Notes: generated from the sequence alone by a model not told the origin. Shown: positions 44,024 to 54,503, counted from the stretch's first letter. The stretch: 64,000 nt of DNA from Huaxiibacter chinensis (GCF_022171985.1 NZ_JAJVHF010000001.1:496001-560000), one strand, 5' to 3'. Program-made: numbers and translations.

Positions 44024-44501
44024 CGTTCTCTACCTGTACGGGCGAAGCGCCTTGCGACACCACGCGGAAATGATGTTGTTTATCAAAACTTTGTAAGGTC
44101 AACGTGAAGCGGCTGATCTCCCCGTCAGGCAGAAAAACGATCTGGGGGTCGGCATCCATCGTGGAGGACAGTCTTTGCGGCGATAGCGACGCGTGCATCT
44201 CTTCCGGAAAATGGCCTTTCGTCGTAATTCGACCTGCGGATAACGGCACCCAGTGCCGCTCTCCGTTTGTTTCCTTTAAGGTCAATAATTGAAAGCTGTC
44301 CGGTGTAATCACCAGCCCGACGATATTTCCGTCCATAACCGCGCGATCGGAACCATAATCAACAAGGGCTTTTAATTGCTGGCCAAATATATCCGCACCG
44401 CTACGTGACGGTATCGTGGAGACCACCATCATGGCGCAACTGGCAAATATCACCAGCGCCAGAATAATTTCCAACAAAGTAAAGCCGCGTTGCTTTTTCA
44501 T
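44016..44501 (-). CDS. gspH: Type II secretion minor pseudopilin GspH
   Basis: A 161-residue pseudopilin linking the GspG shaft to the tip complex. The motif RG before FTLLEIILALVIFASCAMM lies at the N-terminus. Its ATG overlaps the gspG stop by one base (TAATG). The order G-H-I-J-K is the canonical one. Confidence 0.94.
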   Translation of the reverse strand: MKKQRGFTLLEIILALVIFASCAMMVVSTIPSRSGADIFGQQLKALVDYGSDRAVMDGNIVGLVITPDSFQLLTLKETNGERHWVPLSAGRITTKGHFPEEMHASLSPQRLSSTMDADPQIVFLPDGEISRFTLTLQSFDKQHHFRVVSQGASPVQVENDG

Positions 44502-44950
44502 TATTTTGCTTGTTTATCGATTGACCAGTTTGTGATGTCATCGGCAGTATTGGCTTCGCCGTCCGGGCCTGCGGAAAAGATATCCACGGCGCCATGTTCA
44601 CCCGGGCTCACCAGAATATAGTCACTGCCCCACGGGTCCTGTGGCAGACGGCGAATATAGCCATCCGCGCGGTAACCGTTTGGCACAGGCGCGATCTCAG
44701 GTTTGGTGACCAGCGACTGCAGGCCCTGTTCGGTGGTGGGATAACGGTGGTTGTCCAGCTTGTACATATCCAGCGAACCTTCCAGCGCCACAATATCGCT
44801 GGTCGCTTTCTGCGCATCCGCTTTCTCTTTATTGCCCATTAAATTAGGCACCACCATACTGGCGAGAACGCCCAGAATAACAATTACCACCATTAATTCG
44901 AGCAAGGTGAAGCCCGCCTGGCGTGCCAGGTTTTTATTTTTCATAGCCAT
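44501..44950 (-). CDS. gspG: Type II secretion major pseudopilin GspG
   Basis: GspG forms the shaft of the pseudopilus. The protein is 149 residues, the family length, with AG before FTLLELMVVIVILGVLASM. The C-terminal calcium-binding loop region (DPWGSDYILVSPGEHG and GPDGEANTADD) is well conserved. Its RBS AGGT lies at the end of gspF, whose stop is one base upstream of the start. Confidence 0.96.
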   Translation of the reverse strand: MAMKNKNLARQAGFTLLELMVVIVILGVLASMVVPNLMGNKEKADAQKATSDIVALEGSLDMYKLDNHRYPTTEQGLQSLVTKPEIAPVPNGYRADGYIRRLPQDPWGSDYILVSPGEHGAVDIFSAGPDGEANTADDITNWSIDKQAK

Positions 44951-44951
44951 G

Positions 44952-46160
44952 TTAACCTACCATATTATTAAGTTGCAGAAGCGGTTGTAATATCGACATC
45001 ACGATAAACAGAACAATCGTGGCCATAGAGACCACCAGCGCCGGTTCGAATACCGACAGCGTTAAAGTAATACGATGCTGTAAAGCCGATTCCTGATTTT
45101 CTGCGGCGCGATCCATTAAATTTCCTAATTCGCCGCTCTCTTCACCCGAGGCGATCATATACAGCATGGTGGGCGGGAATAATTTCGCCTGTTCCAGCGC
45201 AGAATATAATGTCGCCCCCTGACGGACGGTATCCGCCGCCTGCTCCAGCACCTGGCGGGCAAACAGATTTTCAATCCCGTCCATCGCGATATACATGCCC
45301 TCCAGCAGCGGCACGCTGCTGGCCTGCAAAATGCTCAGCGTACGGATATAGCGGGCGCTGTTAATGGCGCAGACCAGCTTTTTGATCGGCGAGCCGTTGA
45401 CCAGCCAGCGATGCCACAGAAAGCGGTTTTTCGCGCTTTTAAGCCAGGTTTTGAAACCAATAAAGCCTCCCGCCAGGCTGCCGGCGATATATATCCCGTA
45501 AGCCTGCAGGAAATCACTGACGGCAATCAGCGTCCGGGTGGTGAGCGGCAGTTGCTGCTTCATATGGGTAAACTGCTCTATCACCTGCGGCACGACCGCC
45601 ACCAGCAGAATGCTGATCACCGCTATCGCCACCACCGTCAGGGTAATGGGATACACCATCGCCTGGGTGAGTTTGCTTTTCATCTTCTGGCGTTGTTCGT
45701 TATAGTCCGCCAGTTTCTCCAGCACCTCGCCCAGATGGCCGGTTTTTTCACCCGCCATCACCAGCGTGCAGTAAAGCTTGTCAAAGGTGCGTGGAAACTG
45801 GCTAAACGCGTCAAATAACGTGTGACCCTCCACCACCTTTTCACGGATCTCGACCACCATCGCCGCCAGCTTTTTGTCTTCCGTCTGCTTTGAAATGGCC
45901 TTAAGCGCGCTTTCCAGCGGCAGCGCGGCGTTGATCAGCGTCGACAGCTGACGGGTAAACATCGACAGCACCGGCGTGGAGAGCTTCGCGCCGGTTTGCG
46001 CTTTTCCGGATGCGGCGTTTTCCCGCGTCTCCGTAACGCTCACCGGCATCAGCTTCTGCTCGCGCAGCATCTGGCGAACCTGCTTTTGGCCCTCGGCCTG
46101 CAGCGTGCCGCGCTGCGTTTTCCCCGCCGCGTTCGTTGCGGTCCAGGCGTAGAAGGCCAT
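44952..46160 (-). CDS. gspF: Type II secretion inner-membrane platform protein GspF
   Basis: GspF is the polytopic core of the assembly platform. It has 402 residues with two repeated cytoplasmic GspF domains (about 70-190 and 275-390; LEGMYIAMDGIEN in the second) and three membrane helices near 170, 220 and 375. It overlaps the gspE stop by one base. Confidence 0.95.
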   Translation of the reverse strand: MAFYAWTATNAAGKTQRGTLQAEGQKQVRQMLREQKLMPVSVTETRENAASGKAQTGAKLSTPVLSMFTRQLSTLINAALPLESALKAISKQTEDKKLAAMVVEIREKVVEGHTLFDAFSQFPRTFDKLYCTLVMAGEKTGHLGEVLEKLADYNEQRQKMKSKLTQAMVYPITLTVVAIAVISILLVAVVPQVIEQFTHMKQQLPLTTRTLIAVSDFLQAYGIYIAGSLAGGFIGFKTWLKSAKNRFLWHRWLVNGSPIKKLVCAINSARYIRTLSILQASSVPLLEGMYIAMDGIENLFARQVLEQAADTVRQGATLYSALEQAKLFPPTMLYMIASGEESGELGNLMDRAAENQESALQHRITLTLSVFEPALVVSMATIVLFIVMSILQPLLQLNNMVG

Positions 46161-47638
46161 CAGTCGTCTCCTCCCCGTTCCGCCGTCACGCGCATCACCT
46201 CTTCCAGCGAGGTGACGCCGCTAATCACCTTCAGCAGACCGTTTTCCCGCAGACTGTAGGCCTGCTTAAACAGCTGCGTTTCAATCGACATCTCGTCTTT
46301 ATCTTCGTGAATAGCGCGACGCATTGCGCTGTCCACCACCAGGAATTCATGAATGCCGGCACGCCCCTGATAGCCGCTCTGGCGGCAATGTTCGCAGCCC
46401 ACCGCGCGGTAAATGGCTTTTGGCGGGGCATCCATAAAGCTGAACAGCGCCGTTTCATTGGCATCCAGCGGACTGGTGATTCGGCAGTGGGTACACAGCC
46501 GACGCACCAGACGCTGGGCAATGACACCGAGCAACGATGAACCGATTAAAAAGGACTCCAGCCCCATATCGCGTAAACGGGTGATGGCCCCTGCCGCGCT
46601 GTTGGTGTGCAGGGTCGACATCACCAGGTGACCGGTGAGCGAGGCCTGCACCGCAATTTGCGCGGTTTCGCCGTCACGGATCTCCCCGATCATTACTACG
46701 TCCGGGTCCTGACGCAGGATCGCACGCAGTCCGCGGGCAAAGGTCATGTCCACGCGGGGATTAACCTGCGTTTGCCCGACCCCTTCCAGCTCATACTCAA
46801 TCGGATCTTCCACGGTCAGAATATTGCGTTCATGACCATTGAGCGCCGACAGGATCGCGTACAGCGTGGTACTTTTCCCGGACCCCGTCGGCCCGGTCAC
46901 CAGGATAATGCCGTGGGGACGGTCAATCAGCCCTTTTAATTTTTCCAGCTCTTCATCAATTAACCCGAGTTTATTGATGTCCGGCTTGAGGTTGCTTTTA
47001 TCGAGCAGGCGCATCACCACTCGCTCGCCATACTGCGAGGGAATAGTGGACACACGCACGTCAATCGCCTTGCGGCCAATGCGCAGGGAAATACGGCCAT
47101 CCTGCGGCAGACGTTTTTCGGCGATATCCAGTTTGGACATCACCTTAATGCGCGAAACCAGCAGCGGCGCGAGTTTACGCGCCGGTTGCAGCACCGGACG
47201 TAGCACGCCGTCGACGCGAAAGCGGATGCTCAGCGTGCGCTCAAAGGTTTCGATATGAATATCCGACGCGCCGTCCTTCACCGCTTCACCAAGAATGGCG
47301 TTAATCAGACGGATCACCGGAGAGTTTTCGTCGTTATCCAGCAGATCTTCGTTATCCGGAATATCTTCGGTTAACGCCATCAGGTCGATATCCGCATCCA
47401 TATCGTCAACCATCTGTTGCGATACGCCGCTGCTTTGCTGCCAGATTTTTGCCAGCATCTCCTCAAAGGCTTCTGCCGTCAGGGTCACCGGGGCAAACGA
47501 TCGCCCCAGCACGCGTCTCATCTCCAGTAGCGCGAAGGCAGGCGCATCGTCACGGACATAAACGGTGTCGTTGTCGTACAGAACGCCGTTATCCTTCGCG
47601 TAGCTACTGCTGCATAACTGTTTGCTTAAGTCATCCAC
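46160..47638 (-). CDS. gspE: Type II secretion ATPase GspE
   Basis: GspE is the hexameric cytoplasmic motor. It has 492 residues: N-terminal domains that bind GspL, then the secretion ATPase with Walker A GPTGSGKS, an Asp box, Walker B ([12 protein letters not shown]) and His box. A zinc-binding tetracysteine domain is present (CTHC about 29 residues before CEHC). All catalytic motifs are intact. It starts 14 bases after gspD and overlaps gspF by one base. Confidence 0.96.
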   Translation of the reverse strand: MDDLSKQLCSSSYAKDNGVLYDNDTVYVRDDAPAFALLEMRRVLGRSFAPVTLTAEAFEEMLAKIWQQSSGVSQQMVDDMDADIDLMALTEDIPDNEDLLDNDENSPVIRLINAILGEAVKDGASDIHIETFERTLSIRFRVDGVLRPVLQPARKLAPLLVSRIKVMSKLDIAEKRLPQDGRISLRIGRKAIDVRVSTIPSQYGERVVMRLLDKSNLKPDINKLGLIDEELEKLKGLIDRPHGIILVTGPTGSGKSTTLYAILSALNGHERNILTVEDPIEYELEGVGQTQVNPRVDMTFARGLRAILRQDPDVVMIGEIRDGETAQIAVQASLTGHLVMSTLHTNSAAGAITRLRDMGLESFLIGSSLLGVIAQRLVRRLCTHCRITSPLDANETALFSFMDAPPKAIYRAVGCEHCRQSGYQGRAGIHEFLVVDSAMRRAIHEDKDEMSIETQLFKQAYSLRENGLLKVISGVTSLEEVMRVTAERGGDD

Positions 47639-47652
47639 GTCACGCCTCCGGT

Positions 47653-49578
47653 TTACTCTTTAAATGGGTTACGTGAGGCGGTTGCGCTGGTTTTCACCGG
47701 TGCGGCGCTGTTGTTCGCCGGGAAAGCGGGCAGTACAGGCGCGTCGTCATTCTCAATGATGCCCAGTTTTTTCTCTTCCATGCGCTGCTGCTGACGCGCG
47801 CGGATCTGGTCATATTTTTCTTTTGACGCGGCACTGTAGTTGTCGTCATCTCGCAGCACGGTGGTATGGATAAACACCATCAGGTTACGCTTCGACGTAT
47901 CCTGCGAGGTGTAGCGGAACAACTGGCCCACCAGCGGAATATCCCCTAATAACGGCACCTTAGAGACGGACTGTTTGTTCACGTTTTCCATCAGACCGCC
48001 CAGCACCACGGTCTGCCCGCTGTGCACCATCACTTCGTTATTAATGGTACGGGTATTAAAGGTCGGGCCGAGGCTCGCCTCTTCCGTCGCGCTGTTATCC
48101 ACGCTGGAGACTTCCTGCTCAATTTTGAGGTGAATCATGTCGCCGTCGTTGATCTGCGGAACAATCTTCAGTTTGGTCCCCACGGTTTTACGCTCCACAG
48201 AGTTAAAGACGTTATCCCCGCTGGTCGTCTGCGAACCGGACAGAACCGGCACGTCCTGACCGACGTTAAATGACGCTTCTTTGTTATCCAGCGTCACGAC
48301 GCTCGGCGTGGAGAGAATGTCGTTTTTGCCGTCGGTTGACAGGGCCGTCATCAGCGCGCCAAAGTCGCCGTTAAAGAAACCGGTCGCCAGGCCCGTAAAG
48401 CCCGCGCCTTTCATCACGCCATCTTTTATCTGGCTGACAGGCAGGCCGGTTGAACCAAACTGCACGCCGCCGTGTTTGCTGGTCCACTGCACGCCTAAAT
48501 CCAGGCCGTTACCGTCCTGCACTTCAGCAATAATCGCTTCTACCAGCACCTGCGGACGGCGGATATCCAGTTTGTCGATCACCTTTTCCAGAGAGTTCAT
48601 CACGTTAGGCTGGGCGGTGATCACCAGCGAGTTCGTGGACTCGTCTGCGGTAATATTCAGGTCGCTCTGGGCGGTGGGGCTTTTCGCCTTAGCTGCGCCG
48701 GGCTTGTCTTTCAGCTGCTCGCCAATGCCGGTGAGCACCGGAACCACCTTAGTGGCGTTGGCATATTTCAGATAGAAGACGCGGGTATTCCCCTCGTTAT
48801 TCTGCTCACGGTCCAGCTGGCCAATCAGCGCCCGCGTCCGTGCACGGGCATCTTCCGACCCGCTGATCACCAGGCTGTTAGTCTCATCATCCGCCACCAC
48901 TTTGGTGGCAAGCTGCGGGGCGTTCTGCCCTTTTTGCTCTTCGTTGTTGAGGTTGTTAAGCATGTCCGACAGGGCTTTCGACGAGGCATAATGCAACGGC
49001 ACAATTTCGCGGCGCTGCATGCCGTCTCTGTCGACGCGCTCAACCAGATCAACCAGACGGTTCACCACCGACGCTTTACCGGTTAACAGCAGCACGTTCG
49101 ACGGCTCAAAATGCACCACGTTACCAATGCCGGTGGCATCGTTAAGCTGGCGCAGAAGCGGTGCCAGCTCGCGTACCGGGACGTTTTCCATCCGCACGAC
49201 GCGGGTGATGATCTCATCGCCTTTGCCGGGATTCTTGCTGTCGGCCAGCGGGACGCCCGCGGTGCGCGCCACGCTTGAGCGCACCACTTTCACCATGCCG
49301 TTATCCATCGGGATCACCGACAGACCATACAGATCCAGCACGCTTAAGAAGAACTGGTAATACTCGTCTTCGGTCAGCACGTTGTAGGTTCTGACCGAAA
49401 CCGAACCCTGAACGGAGGGATCGACCAGAATGGTTTTATTTAAATTGCGGCTCACCGTGTCAATAAATTCACGGATATCCGTATTCTTAAAACTGGCGCT
49501 AAAGTTAGCTGCAAGCAGCGAACTGGAATATAACGACAATGCGGTCAGCGCCACGCATGCCCATGGAGATTTCTTCAT
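47653..49578 (-). CDS. gspD: Type II secretion outer-membrane secretin GspD
   Basis: GspD forms the outer-membrane channel. It has 641 residues: signal peptide (1-23), N0 domain ([19 protein letters not shown]), N1-N3 domains (about 125-345) and the secretin barrel (about 350-600, with [15 protein letters not shown]). A basic Ser/Ala-rich C-terminal tail follows, which may act as the pilotin-binding S domain. No gspS pilotin gene is in this window. It lies 12 bases after gspC. Confidence 0.95.
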   Translation of the reverse strand: MKKSPWACVALTALSLYSSSLLAANFSASFKNTDIREFIDTVSRNLNKTILVDPSVQGSVSVRTYNVLTEDEYYQFFLSVLDLYGLSVIPMDNGMVKVVRSSVARTAGVPLADSKNPGKGDEIITRVVRMENVPVRELAPLLRQLNDATGIGNVVHFEPSNVLLLTGKASVVNRLVDLVERVDRDGMQRREIVPLHYASSKALSDMLNNLNNEEQKGQNAPQLATKVVADDETNSLVISGSEDARARTRALIGQLDREQNNEGNTRVFYLKYANATKVVPVLTGIGEQLKDKPGAAKAKSPTAQSDLNITADESTNSLVITAQPNVMNSLEKVIDKLDIRRPQVLVEAIIAEVQDGNGLDLGVQWTSKHGGVQFGSTGLPVSQIKDGVMKGAGFTGLATGFFNGDFGALMTALSTDGKNDILSTPSVVTLDNKEASFNVGQDVPVLSGSQTTSGDNVFNSVERKTVGTKLKIVPQINDGDMIHLKIEQEVSSVDNSATEEASLGPTFNTRTINNEVMVHSGQTVVLGGLMENVNKQSVSKVPLLGDIPLVGQLFRYTSQDTSKRNLMVFIHTTVLRDDDNYSAASKEKYDQIRARQQQRMEEKKLGIIENDDAPVLPAFPANNSAAPVKTSATASRNPFKE

Positions 49579-49590
49579 ATCTGCACACTT

Positions 49591-50364
49591 TTAATTGTTT
49601 AAAACATTAACCCGGATATTTTCAAGGTGAGCGTGGCGTCTGACGACAACCTCGGCCTCTTTCATTTTCGACCAGTTGGCAATAATATTTTTTGCCTCTT
49701 TTGCTTCGGTCATATCGACGGAATTGACTTTCACCACCACATCGCCTTTTTTCAGCCCTGTATGCTGATAAAAGGGCGAGGCATTCCTTGGATTAATGTT
49801 GTAGCCTTCCAGCTGCCCTTTTTCGATTAACGGCTTTAACACCAGATAATCATCAAGATGCACATTTTCTGCACCCGCATCTATTGTCGATTTGGTTACC
49901 GGAGAGCTTTCAACGCCCCCCTTAAAATAGTCGGGCTTTTTCAGCGCCAGCGTTTGTGTCGCCCCTTCATAATGAACGAGCACGTTGTCTTTATTAATGG
50001 CTTCAATCCAGGCGTCGTTAAAACCAACCAGATTCTCGCCCTCGCGATAGCTTTGTTGTCCGCCGGGGGTTTTGATCACCGCAAAGGACAACCACGCATC
50101 ATCACTGCTGACAATGCCTTCCAGCTCCGCCGCCAGCGGGGTTTTTACCGCCACGGCGGAATGTGTCTGGCGTACCGCCCGGGTAAATAGCGCAAAGGGC
50201 TTTTCCGCAGACGCTTTTATTTGTGGTTTTTTATCCGCCACCGCCAGCTTATTTGACACTTTTTTATAATCTTTAACGACGACGTAACCTTGCTGACCGC
50301 AAAAAAGGAGCAGCACAAACATCATGCACGGTGTTACCCATCGGGATAGGGAAGAAAATATCAT
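49591..50364 (-). CDS. gspC: Type II secretion protein GspC
   Basis: GspC connects the inner-membrane platform to the secretin and helps select cargo. It has 257 residues: a membrane helix (about 11-30), the periplasmic homology region (about 75-140) that binds GspD N0, and a C-terminal PDZ domain (about 175-250, GLKKGDVVVKVNSVDM). It is the first gene of the gspC-O operon and diverges from gspA. The RBS before the ATG at 50364 is weak, so the exact start is less sure. Confidence 0.92.
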   Translation of the reverse strand: MIFSSLSRWVTPCMMFVLLLFCGQQGYVVVKDYKKVSNKLAVADKKPQIKASAEKPFALFTRAVRQTHSAVAVKTPLAAELEGIVSSDDAWLSFAVIKTPGGQQSYREGENLVGFNDAWIEAINKDNVLVHYEGATQTLALKKPDYFKGGVESSPVTKSTIDAGAENVHLDDYLVLKPLIEKGQLEGYNINPRNASPFYQHTGLKKGDVVVKVNSVDMTEAKEAKNIIANWSKMKEAEVVVRRHAHLENIRVNVLNN

Positions 50365-50411
50365 TATTCATCTGGCCTTGAGCATAGCGAAAATAAGCAG
50401 CGTCGTGCTGC

Positions 50412-50445
50412 GCCAATATGTGAGGTAAAGAGTAATAATATTGGC
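50412..50445. promoter_or_regulatory. Inverted repeat in the gspC-gspA divergent region
   Basis: gccaatat (50412-50419) is exactly inverted as atattggc (50438-50445), 18 bases apart. It lies about 50 bases before gspC and 180 before gspA, suitable for a shared operator. No regulator is known for it. Confidence 0.4.
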
Positions 50446-50622
50446 CGCTTGCGCCTATCAGCTTCGCCATTATCTTTCATAAAGAAAAATATTGACGACA
50501 GAAAAATCGAATGTTAAGCGTCAGGAACAGGTTATTTTTACCCTGTGCGAAAATTGACCCGCGTCACGGCTTACCTTATTTTTCCTGCCATTGCTATTCA
50601 CGTAAAGAGACGGTAAGTCGTT

Positions 50623-52179
50623 ATGTATCAGAGCCATTTTAATTTCAACACCCTGCCCTTTAAAAAGGTGACCCGTTCCACTGGTGACTTTTTTGTGCCT
50701 TATCATCAGGACGTGTTTAACCTGCTGAAAGAGAAAACCGGGCAGGCGGGGATCGTCGGACTCTTCAGTAACGACACGTACCTGCTCAACCAGTTCAGCG
50801 ATGCGCTTAAAGGTCCTGCAACGCAGGTGGTCAATGCCTTTCCGAAGCTGAGCGCCAGCAGCCTGCTGTATAAACTCAATCCCACAACCAAAGAGTGCAA
50901 AAACCGCCTTCAGGCTGTGGATGCCATCCTTCGTCACTGGCAGGACGAGAAAGTAAAAAGCAAGGTGCTGGTGATCTCCCAAATACAGGCGATGAAAGAG
51001 AGTGCTCTGACCGCGCTCGGCATGCTGCTGGCCCGGGCGCAGGAGCGGGACTTTCGCTTGTCGATAGTGCTGATGGGCTCGCCGGATCAGGAAAAGGTTT
51101 TGCTGCAACAGTCCGGCCTTGCGGAATATATGCACACCCGCCACACCCTGCGCGCACTGACCTGCCGGGAATATTTGCACTATGTCCAGCAGCAGTGTGA
51201 ATCCCACGGGGCGGAAATCTCCCCTTTGACGCCAGCCCGCGTGCGTAAAATGCATGCGCTGACCAAAGGGCATATCGGCAAGTTAAACGAGCTGGCCCAT
51301 CTTTCCCTTTTGGCGGCGTGGACAGAGCGCGCTTCACAGGTCAGCCCGCGCCATTTACGCCTGGCAGCGGGTGAGATCCTGCCCGCCCAAAAGCAGACAA
51401 AACGCCTGGCCTTCGCGGGTCTCGTGGCCTCCGTCCTCTTCGCCGCCTGCGGCTGGGCGTTAACGCCCTCCATTAACGCCCATCTGCCGGTTCCGCTGCC
51501 TGTTCCGGTGAGCTGGAAACAGCCCGCCGCGAAGCCGCATGCCGCTCTGGCGCCTCAAATAGACAACGAAATGGTCAATCAGCCGGACGCCATGCACCAG
51601 CTCTACGTTATGTGGGGGTATGACGCTTCGGCGGAAGAGGCGCTGTGCCAGAACGCGGGCCGGGTCAACCTGATGTGTAAACAGGGCAATGCCCCGGTGT
51701 CGACGCTGGTCAATGAGGGCTATCCGTGGATCAGCGAGCTGAAAACGGGTAATCATCTTAACTATGCCGTGGTGGCGCGCGTCGGGGAAAAATCTGTCGA
51801 TCTGCTGATGAATAACCGCACCTGGCAGGTGAGTCGAAACTGGTTCACTCAGCATGCCACCGGCAATTACACCCAGCTGCACCGCCTGACGCCGGAAGGC
51901 AACGATGCCATCACCGCCGCAAGCGACAGCAAAGAGGTGAGCTGGCTCGATCAGCAGCTCAGCATAGCCCTCGCCCAGCCTGAAACCCATTCGCAGAACT
52001 GGACCGCTGAAATGATGAAACGCACGCGAGAATTCCAGAAGAAAATGCACTTACACGTGGATGGCCTTCCGGGTGAAGAGACCTTGATGCAGCTGATGCT
52101 TGATACGCATACCACACCGAGCGTGCTGCTCCAGGCCTCACGTTCCACCGATATGTCTTCCGTGGAGAAAAAATCATAA
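50623..52179 (+). CDS. gspA: GspA-like type II secretion protein with degenerate ATPase
   Basis: GspA works with GspB to place the secretin through peptidoglycan. The protein is 518 residues: a cytoplasmic AAA-like domain (1-255), a membrane helix (about 262-281), a periplasmic region and a peptidoglycan-binding domain near 455-500 (FQKKMHLHVDGLPGEETL). The P-loop position reads GLFSNDTY (46-53), lacking the Gly-Lys-Thr of GxxGxGKT, and the Walker B segment VLVISQ (116-121) lacks Asp-Glu. ATP hydrolysis is therefore unlikely. Its stop overlaps the gspB start by one base; the ATG at 50623 follows aagagacggtaag. Confidence 0.85.
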   Translation: MYQSHFNFNTLPFKKVTRSTGDFFVPYHQDVFNLLKEKTGQAGIVGLFSNDTYLLNQFSDALKGPATQVVNAFPKLSASSLLYKLNPTTKECKNRLQAVDAILRHWQDEKVKSKVLVISQIQAMKESALTALGMLLARAQERDFRLSIVLMGSPDQEKVLLQQSGLAEYMHTRHTLRALTCREYLHYVQQQCESHGAEISPLTPARVRKMHALTKGHIGKLNELAHLSLLAAWTERASQVSPRHLRLAAGEILPAQKQTKRLAFAGLVASVLFAACGWALTPSINAHLPVPLPVPVSWKQPAAKPHAALAPQIDNEMVNQPDAMHQLYVMWGYDASAEEALCQNAGRVNLMCKQGNAPVSTLVNEGYPWISELKTGNHLNYAVVARVGEKSVDLLMNNRTWQVSRNWFTQHATGNYTQLHRLTPEGNDAITAASDSKEVSWLDQQLSIALAQPETHSQNWTAEMMKRTREFQKKMHLHVDGLPGEETLMQLMLDTHTTPSVLLQASRSTDMSSVEKKS

Positions 52180-52781
52180 TGTCCACTATCTGTCTGGCTG
52201 CCCAGCGCAGCTTCACCACCGGAGAGGCCGTCTGGTTTTCCTGGCGCCTGCCCAGCCTGAAAAAATGGGCTGGCCACACCCTCGTCTGGATCCTGGGAAT
52301 ATGCGCCGTGCTGCTCGCCGGGCTTTATGCGCACACTTACTGGAACTTGCGTCACCCGATTCAGGTGGTGGAAAAGGTCAGCGTGTCGCAACCGGAAACC
52401 CAGCTTTCAGAGATGCATTATGTCTACGTCAGCAAACCGTTCCCGCACCCTGAGCCACATTCGATACCGGCACCCGCTGCTCCGGCAATGCCGCCGATGG
52501 AGGATATTCCCGTCAATACTCATGATGCTGACTGGCAGCAGGCCCCCGAGGGCGTAGAGAGGCACGATCGCTCACGCGATACGCTGCCGGGAACAGAATC
52601 GCCTGCTGCGCCGGAATTACCGGATCGGCAAGACAACAGCGATCTCAAAGCGCTGTTTATGCATGCCATGCAGGAGCAAGAGAAGGATTATTCGCAGGGA
52701 AAAATACCCGCGCCACCGATTGATGAAACGCAGGAAAATACGCGGTCCCCGTTAAGTCAAAAAGGGGACCGGCTGGAGTAG
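52179..52781 (+). CDS. gspB: Type II secretion protein GspB
   Basis: The partner of GspA. It has 200 residues: a short cytoplasmic start, one membrane helix (about 31-50) and a periplasmic Pro-rich region (HPEPHSIPAPAAPAMPPM) ending in an acidic, Gln-rich tail. It is shorter and less conserved than ExeB-type proteins. Identification leans on its coupling to gspA (one-base overlap), topology and place beside the gsp operon. It converges on the CRP-fold regulator with no gap. Confidence 0.8.
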   Translation: MSTICLAAQRSFTTGEAVWFSWRLPSLKKWAGHTLVWILGICAVLLAGLYAHTYWNLRHPIQVVEKVSVSQPETQLSEMHYVYVSKPFPHPEPHSIPAPAAPAMPPMEDIPVNTHDADWQQAPEGVERHDRSRDTLPGTESPAAPELPDRQDNSDLKALFMHAMQEQEKDYSQGKIPAPPIDETQENTRSPLSQKGDRLE

Positions 52782-53405
52782 TTAATATTTTTCCGGCAGG
52801 TTGGAAAGCGTAATAAGACGTCCTTTCTCAACCACAATATATTGACCTTTTTTCAGGTCAGAGAGAATTTTAATAATGGTACTGCGGGCCAGGTTGGTGT
52901 ATTCCTGAATATAATCATAAATGTTAATATCACGTTGATGGTGGACAATCAGTTCGTTAATTTCGAGGAGGAATTCACGCACAACCGAATAGGCGCTGCG
53001 GGCGACTAAAACATCGTCACGCTTGTTCAGCAGGCAGATGTACCAGGCCAGCACTTTGGTCAGTTCCGGCCACAGGCCGCACTGGGTGATCAGTTTTTCA
53101 AACGCCTCTTTTTTGATGGTGCGCACCACGGTATTGGCACGGACCAGGCCGTAAACATGCGATGAGTTATAGAAGATAGCAGACAGGCCAAAAATGCACT
53201 GACCCTGAAGCGTGAACATGCACAGTTCATCGGATTCGCGGCGGAATTCAACTTCTCCGCTGATGATAATATGAATACAGTCAGCGTCAGAGGTGGTAAT
53301 TTTTTGCCATTTCTTTAATGTCCTTTCTTCATAATCTGAGGTTGCAGAAATAATGGCTTCCATTTCGTGTTGCGGACGTAATTTTTTACCGTAGATGCTT
53401 AACAT
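52782..53405 (-). CDS. CRP-fold transcriptional regulator (IprA/YaiV-like)
   Basis: The protein is 207 residues with an N-terminal cyclic-nucleotide-type beta barrel (about 20-115, IIISGEVEFRRESDELCMF) and a C-terminal winged helix (about 150-200, TNLARSTIIKILSDLKKGQYIV). The phosphate-binding cassette of CRP (GE-x6-RSA) is not recognisable, so cAMP binding is unlikely. It resembles the IprA/YaiV group of enterobacterial regulators. It sits at the outer edge of the chitinase-gsp island and may control it, but nothing in the sequence proves that. No terminator separates it from gspB. Confidence 0.8.
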   Translation of the reverse strand: MLSIYGKKLRPQHEMEAIISATSDYEERTLKKWQKITTSDADCIHIIISGEVEFRRESDELCMFTLQGQCIFGLSAIFYNSSHVYGLVRANTVVRTIKKEAFEKLITQCGLWPELTKVLAWYICLLNKRDDVLVARSAYSVVREFLLEINELIVHHQRDINIYDYIQEYTNLARSTIIKILSDLKKGQYIVVEKGRLITLSNLPEKY

Positions 53406-53672
53406 TGTTATACCCGTTTAAGATGCTTAATTTTAGATGAGAGTCAGCCGCGGTATTTAACCGAAGGCGAGCGATCAATTATGATGAAATAAAAAACTGA
53501 GATAATTTTATTATGCTAGCGATGTTTTGACATTGCTTAGCAAGCTATGGGTGTATAGTAAACTCAGGCCATTTTAAGTCAATTTACTAAAAATGAATTG
53601 AGTTTGAACTTAAGATTAATCTCAAGAGGGTTATAACTAAAATTAACCGTATTCGATTGTATTATCGAAGGA

Positions 53673-54503
53673 TTACCCCTGCCCGTATTTTTCTAATAAT
53701 GCTTCGGCAATGGCCATTGTTTCTATATCAGCAACACCCCGCCAATTACCGGGGCGAAAGTGCATCTGGAACGCCATTATTATCCGTTTATTTTGTGCAG
53801 GATTATTCTTTTCTGAAACGTCGTAGCCGTAACGCCCCAGCAGATCGAGCAGGGCCGCTTCGTCCACAGGCTGACTGGGCGGTTGTCCATTCCTGTAAAA
53901 GGCCACCCGCGCCGGATCGGGCCAGGCGCCAATCCCCTGCTGCGCCAGTTCGCGCCACGGGAATAACGGACCCGGATCGTCTTTACGCTGCGGGGCAATA
54001 TCCGCATGCGCGACCACGTTTTGCGGCAGGATGTCGTAACGGGCAATGATATCTTTCGCCAGTGGGATCAGCGCGGCGATTTGTGTCGGCTCAAACGGGT
54101 AAAAGATCTTCACGCCGTCCTTTTTTTGCCAGCCCCGGTTTTCCAGCTCAATGCCAATCGAAGTGTCATTTATACGGTTGGTGCCGCGCCAGAAACTGAC
54201 CCCGGCATGCCAGGCCAGTTCGCTTTCCGGCACCAGCTGCCAGATACGCGGTTTGCCGTCAGGCGCAGGGGGTTTTGCGGGAATAAGGTAGTGTGAACTG
54301 ACGTTTTTGTCCGTCAGCGTAGCCAGCGAGCGGTCAAAATCATCGGCGGTGTAATGGATAACCAGCACCTTAATGCGTGGATAGGCGGCCTGGGCCTGGT
54401 GTCGGGTATCCAGTTCATAGGCCCCTTTATCCACAATCCCGTTGTCAGAAACGCATCCTGCCAGCAGCATTGCCAGCAGGATCGACGAGAGCGCACGCCT
54501 CAT
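53673..54503 (-). CDS. amiD: N-acetylmuramoyl-L-alanine amidase AmiD
   Basis: AmiD is a zinc amidase lipoprotein of the outer membrane that removes peptides from MurNAc and anhydro-MurNAc. It has 276 residues, the E. coli length. The lipobox LAGC gives lipid attachment at about Cys17. The amidase_2 domain shows zinc ligands in VLVIHYTA (His) and [16 protein letters not shown] (His, Asp region). A C-terminal peptidoglycan-binding-like domain follows about residue 200. It overlaps the ybjQ stop by four bases. Confidence 0.95.
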   Translation of the reverse strand: MRRALSSILLAMLLAGCVSDNGIVDKGAYELDTRHQAQAAYPRIKVLVIHYTADDFDRSLATLTDKNVSSHYLIPAKPPAPDGKPRIWQLVPESELAWHAGVSFWRGTNRINDTSIGIELENRGWQKKDGVKIFYPFEPTQIAALIPLAKDIIARYDILPQNVVAHADIAPQRKDDPGPLFPWRELAQQGIGAWPDPARVAFYRNGQPPSQPVDEAALLDLLGRYGYDVSEKNNPAQNKRIIMAFQMHFRPGNWRGVADIETMAIAEALLEKYGQG

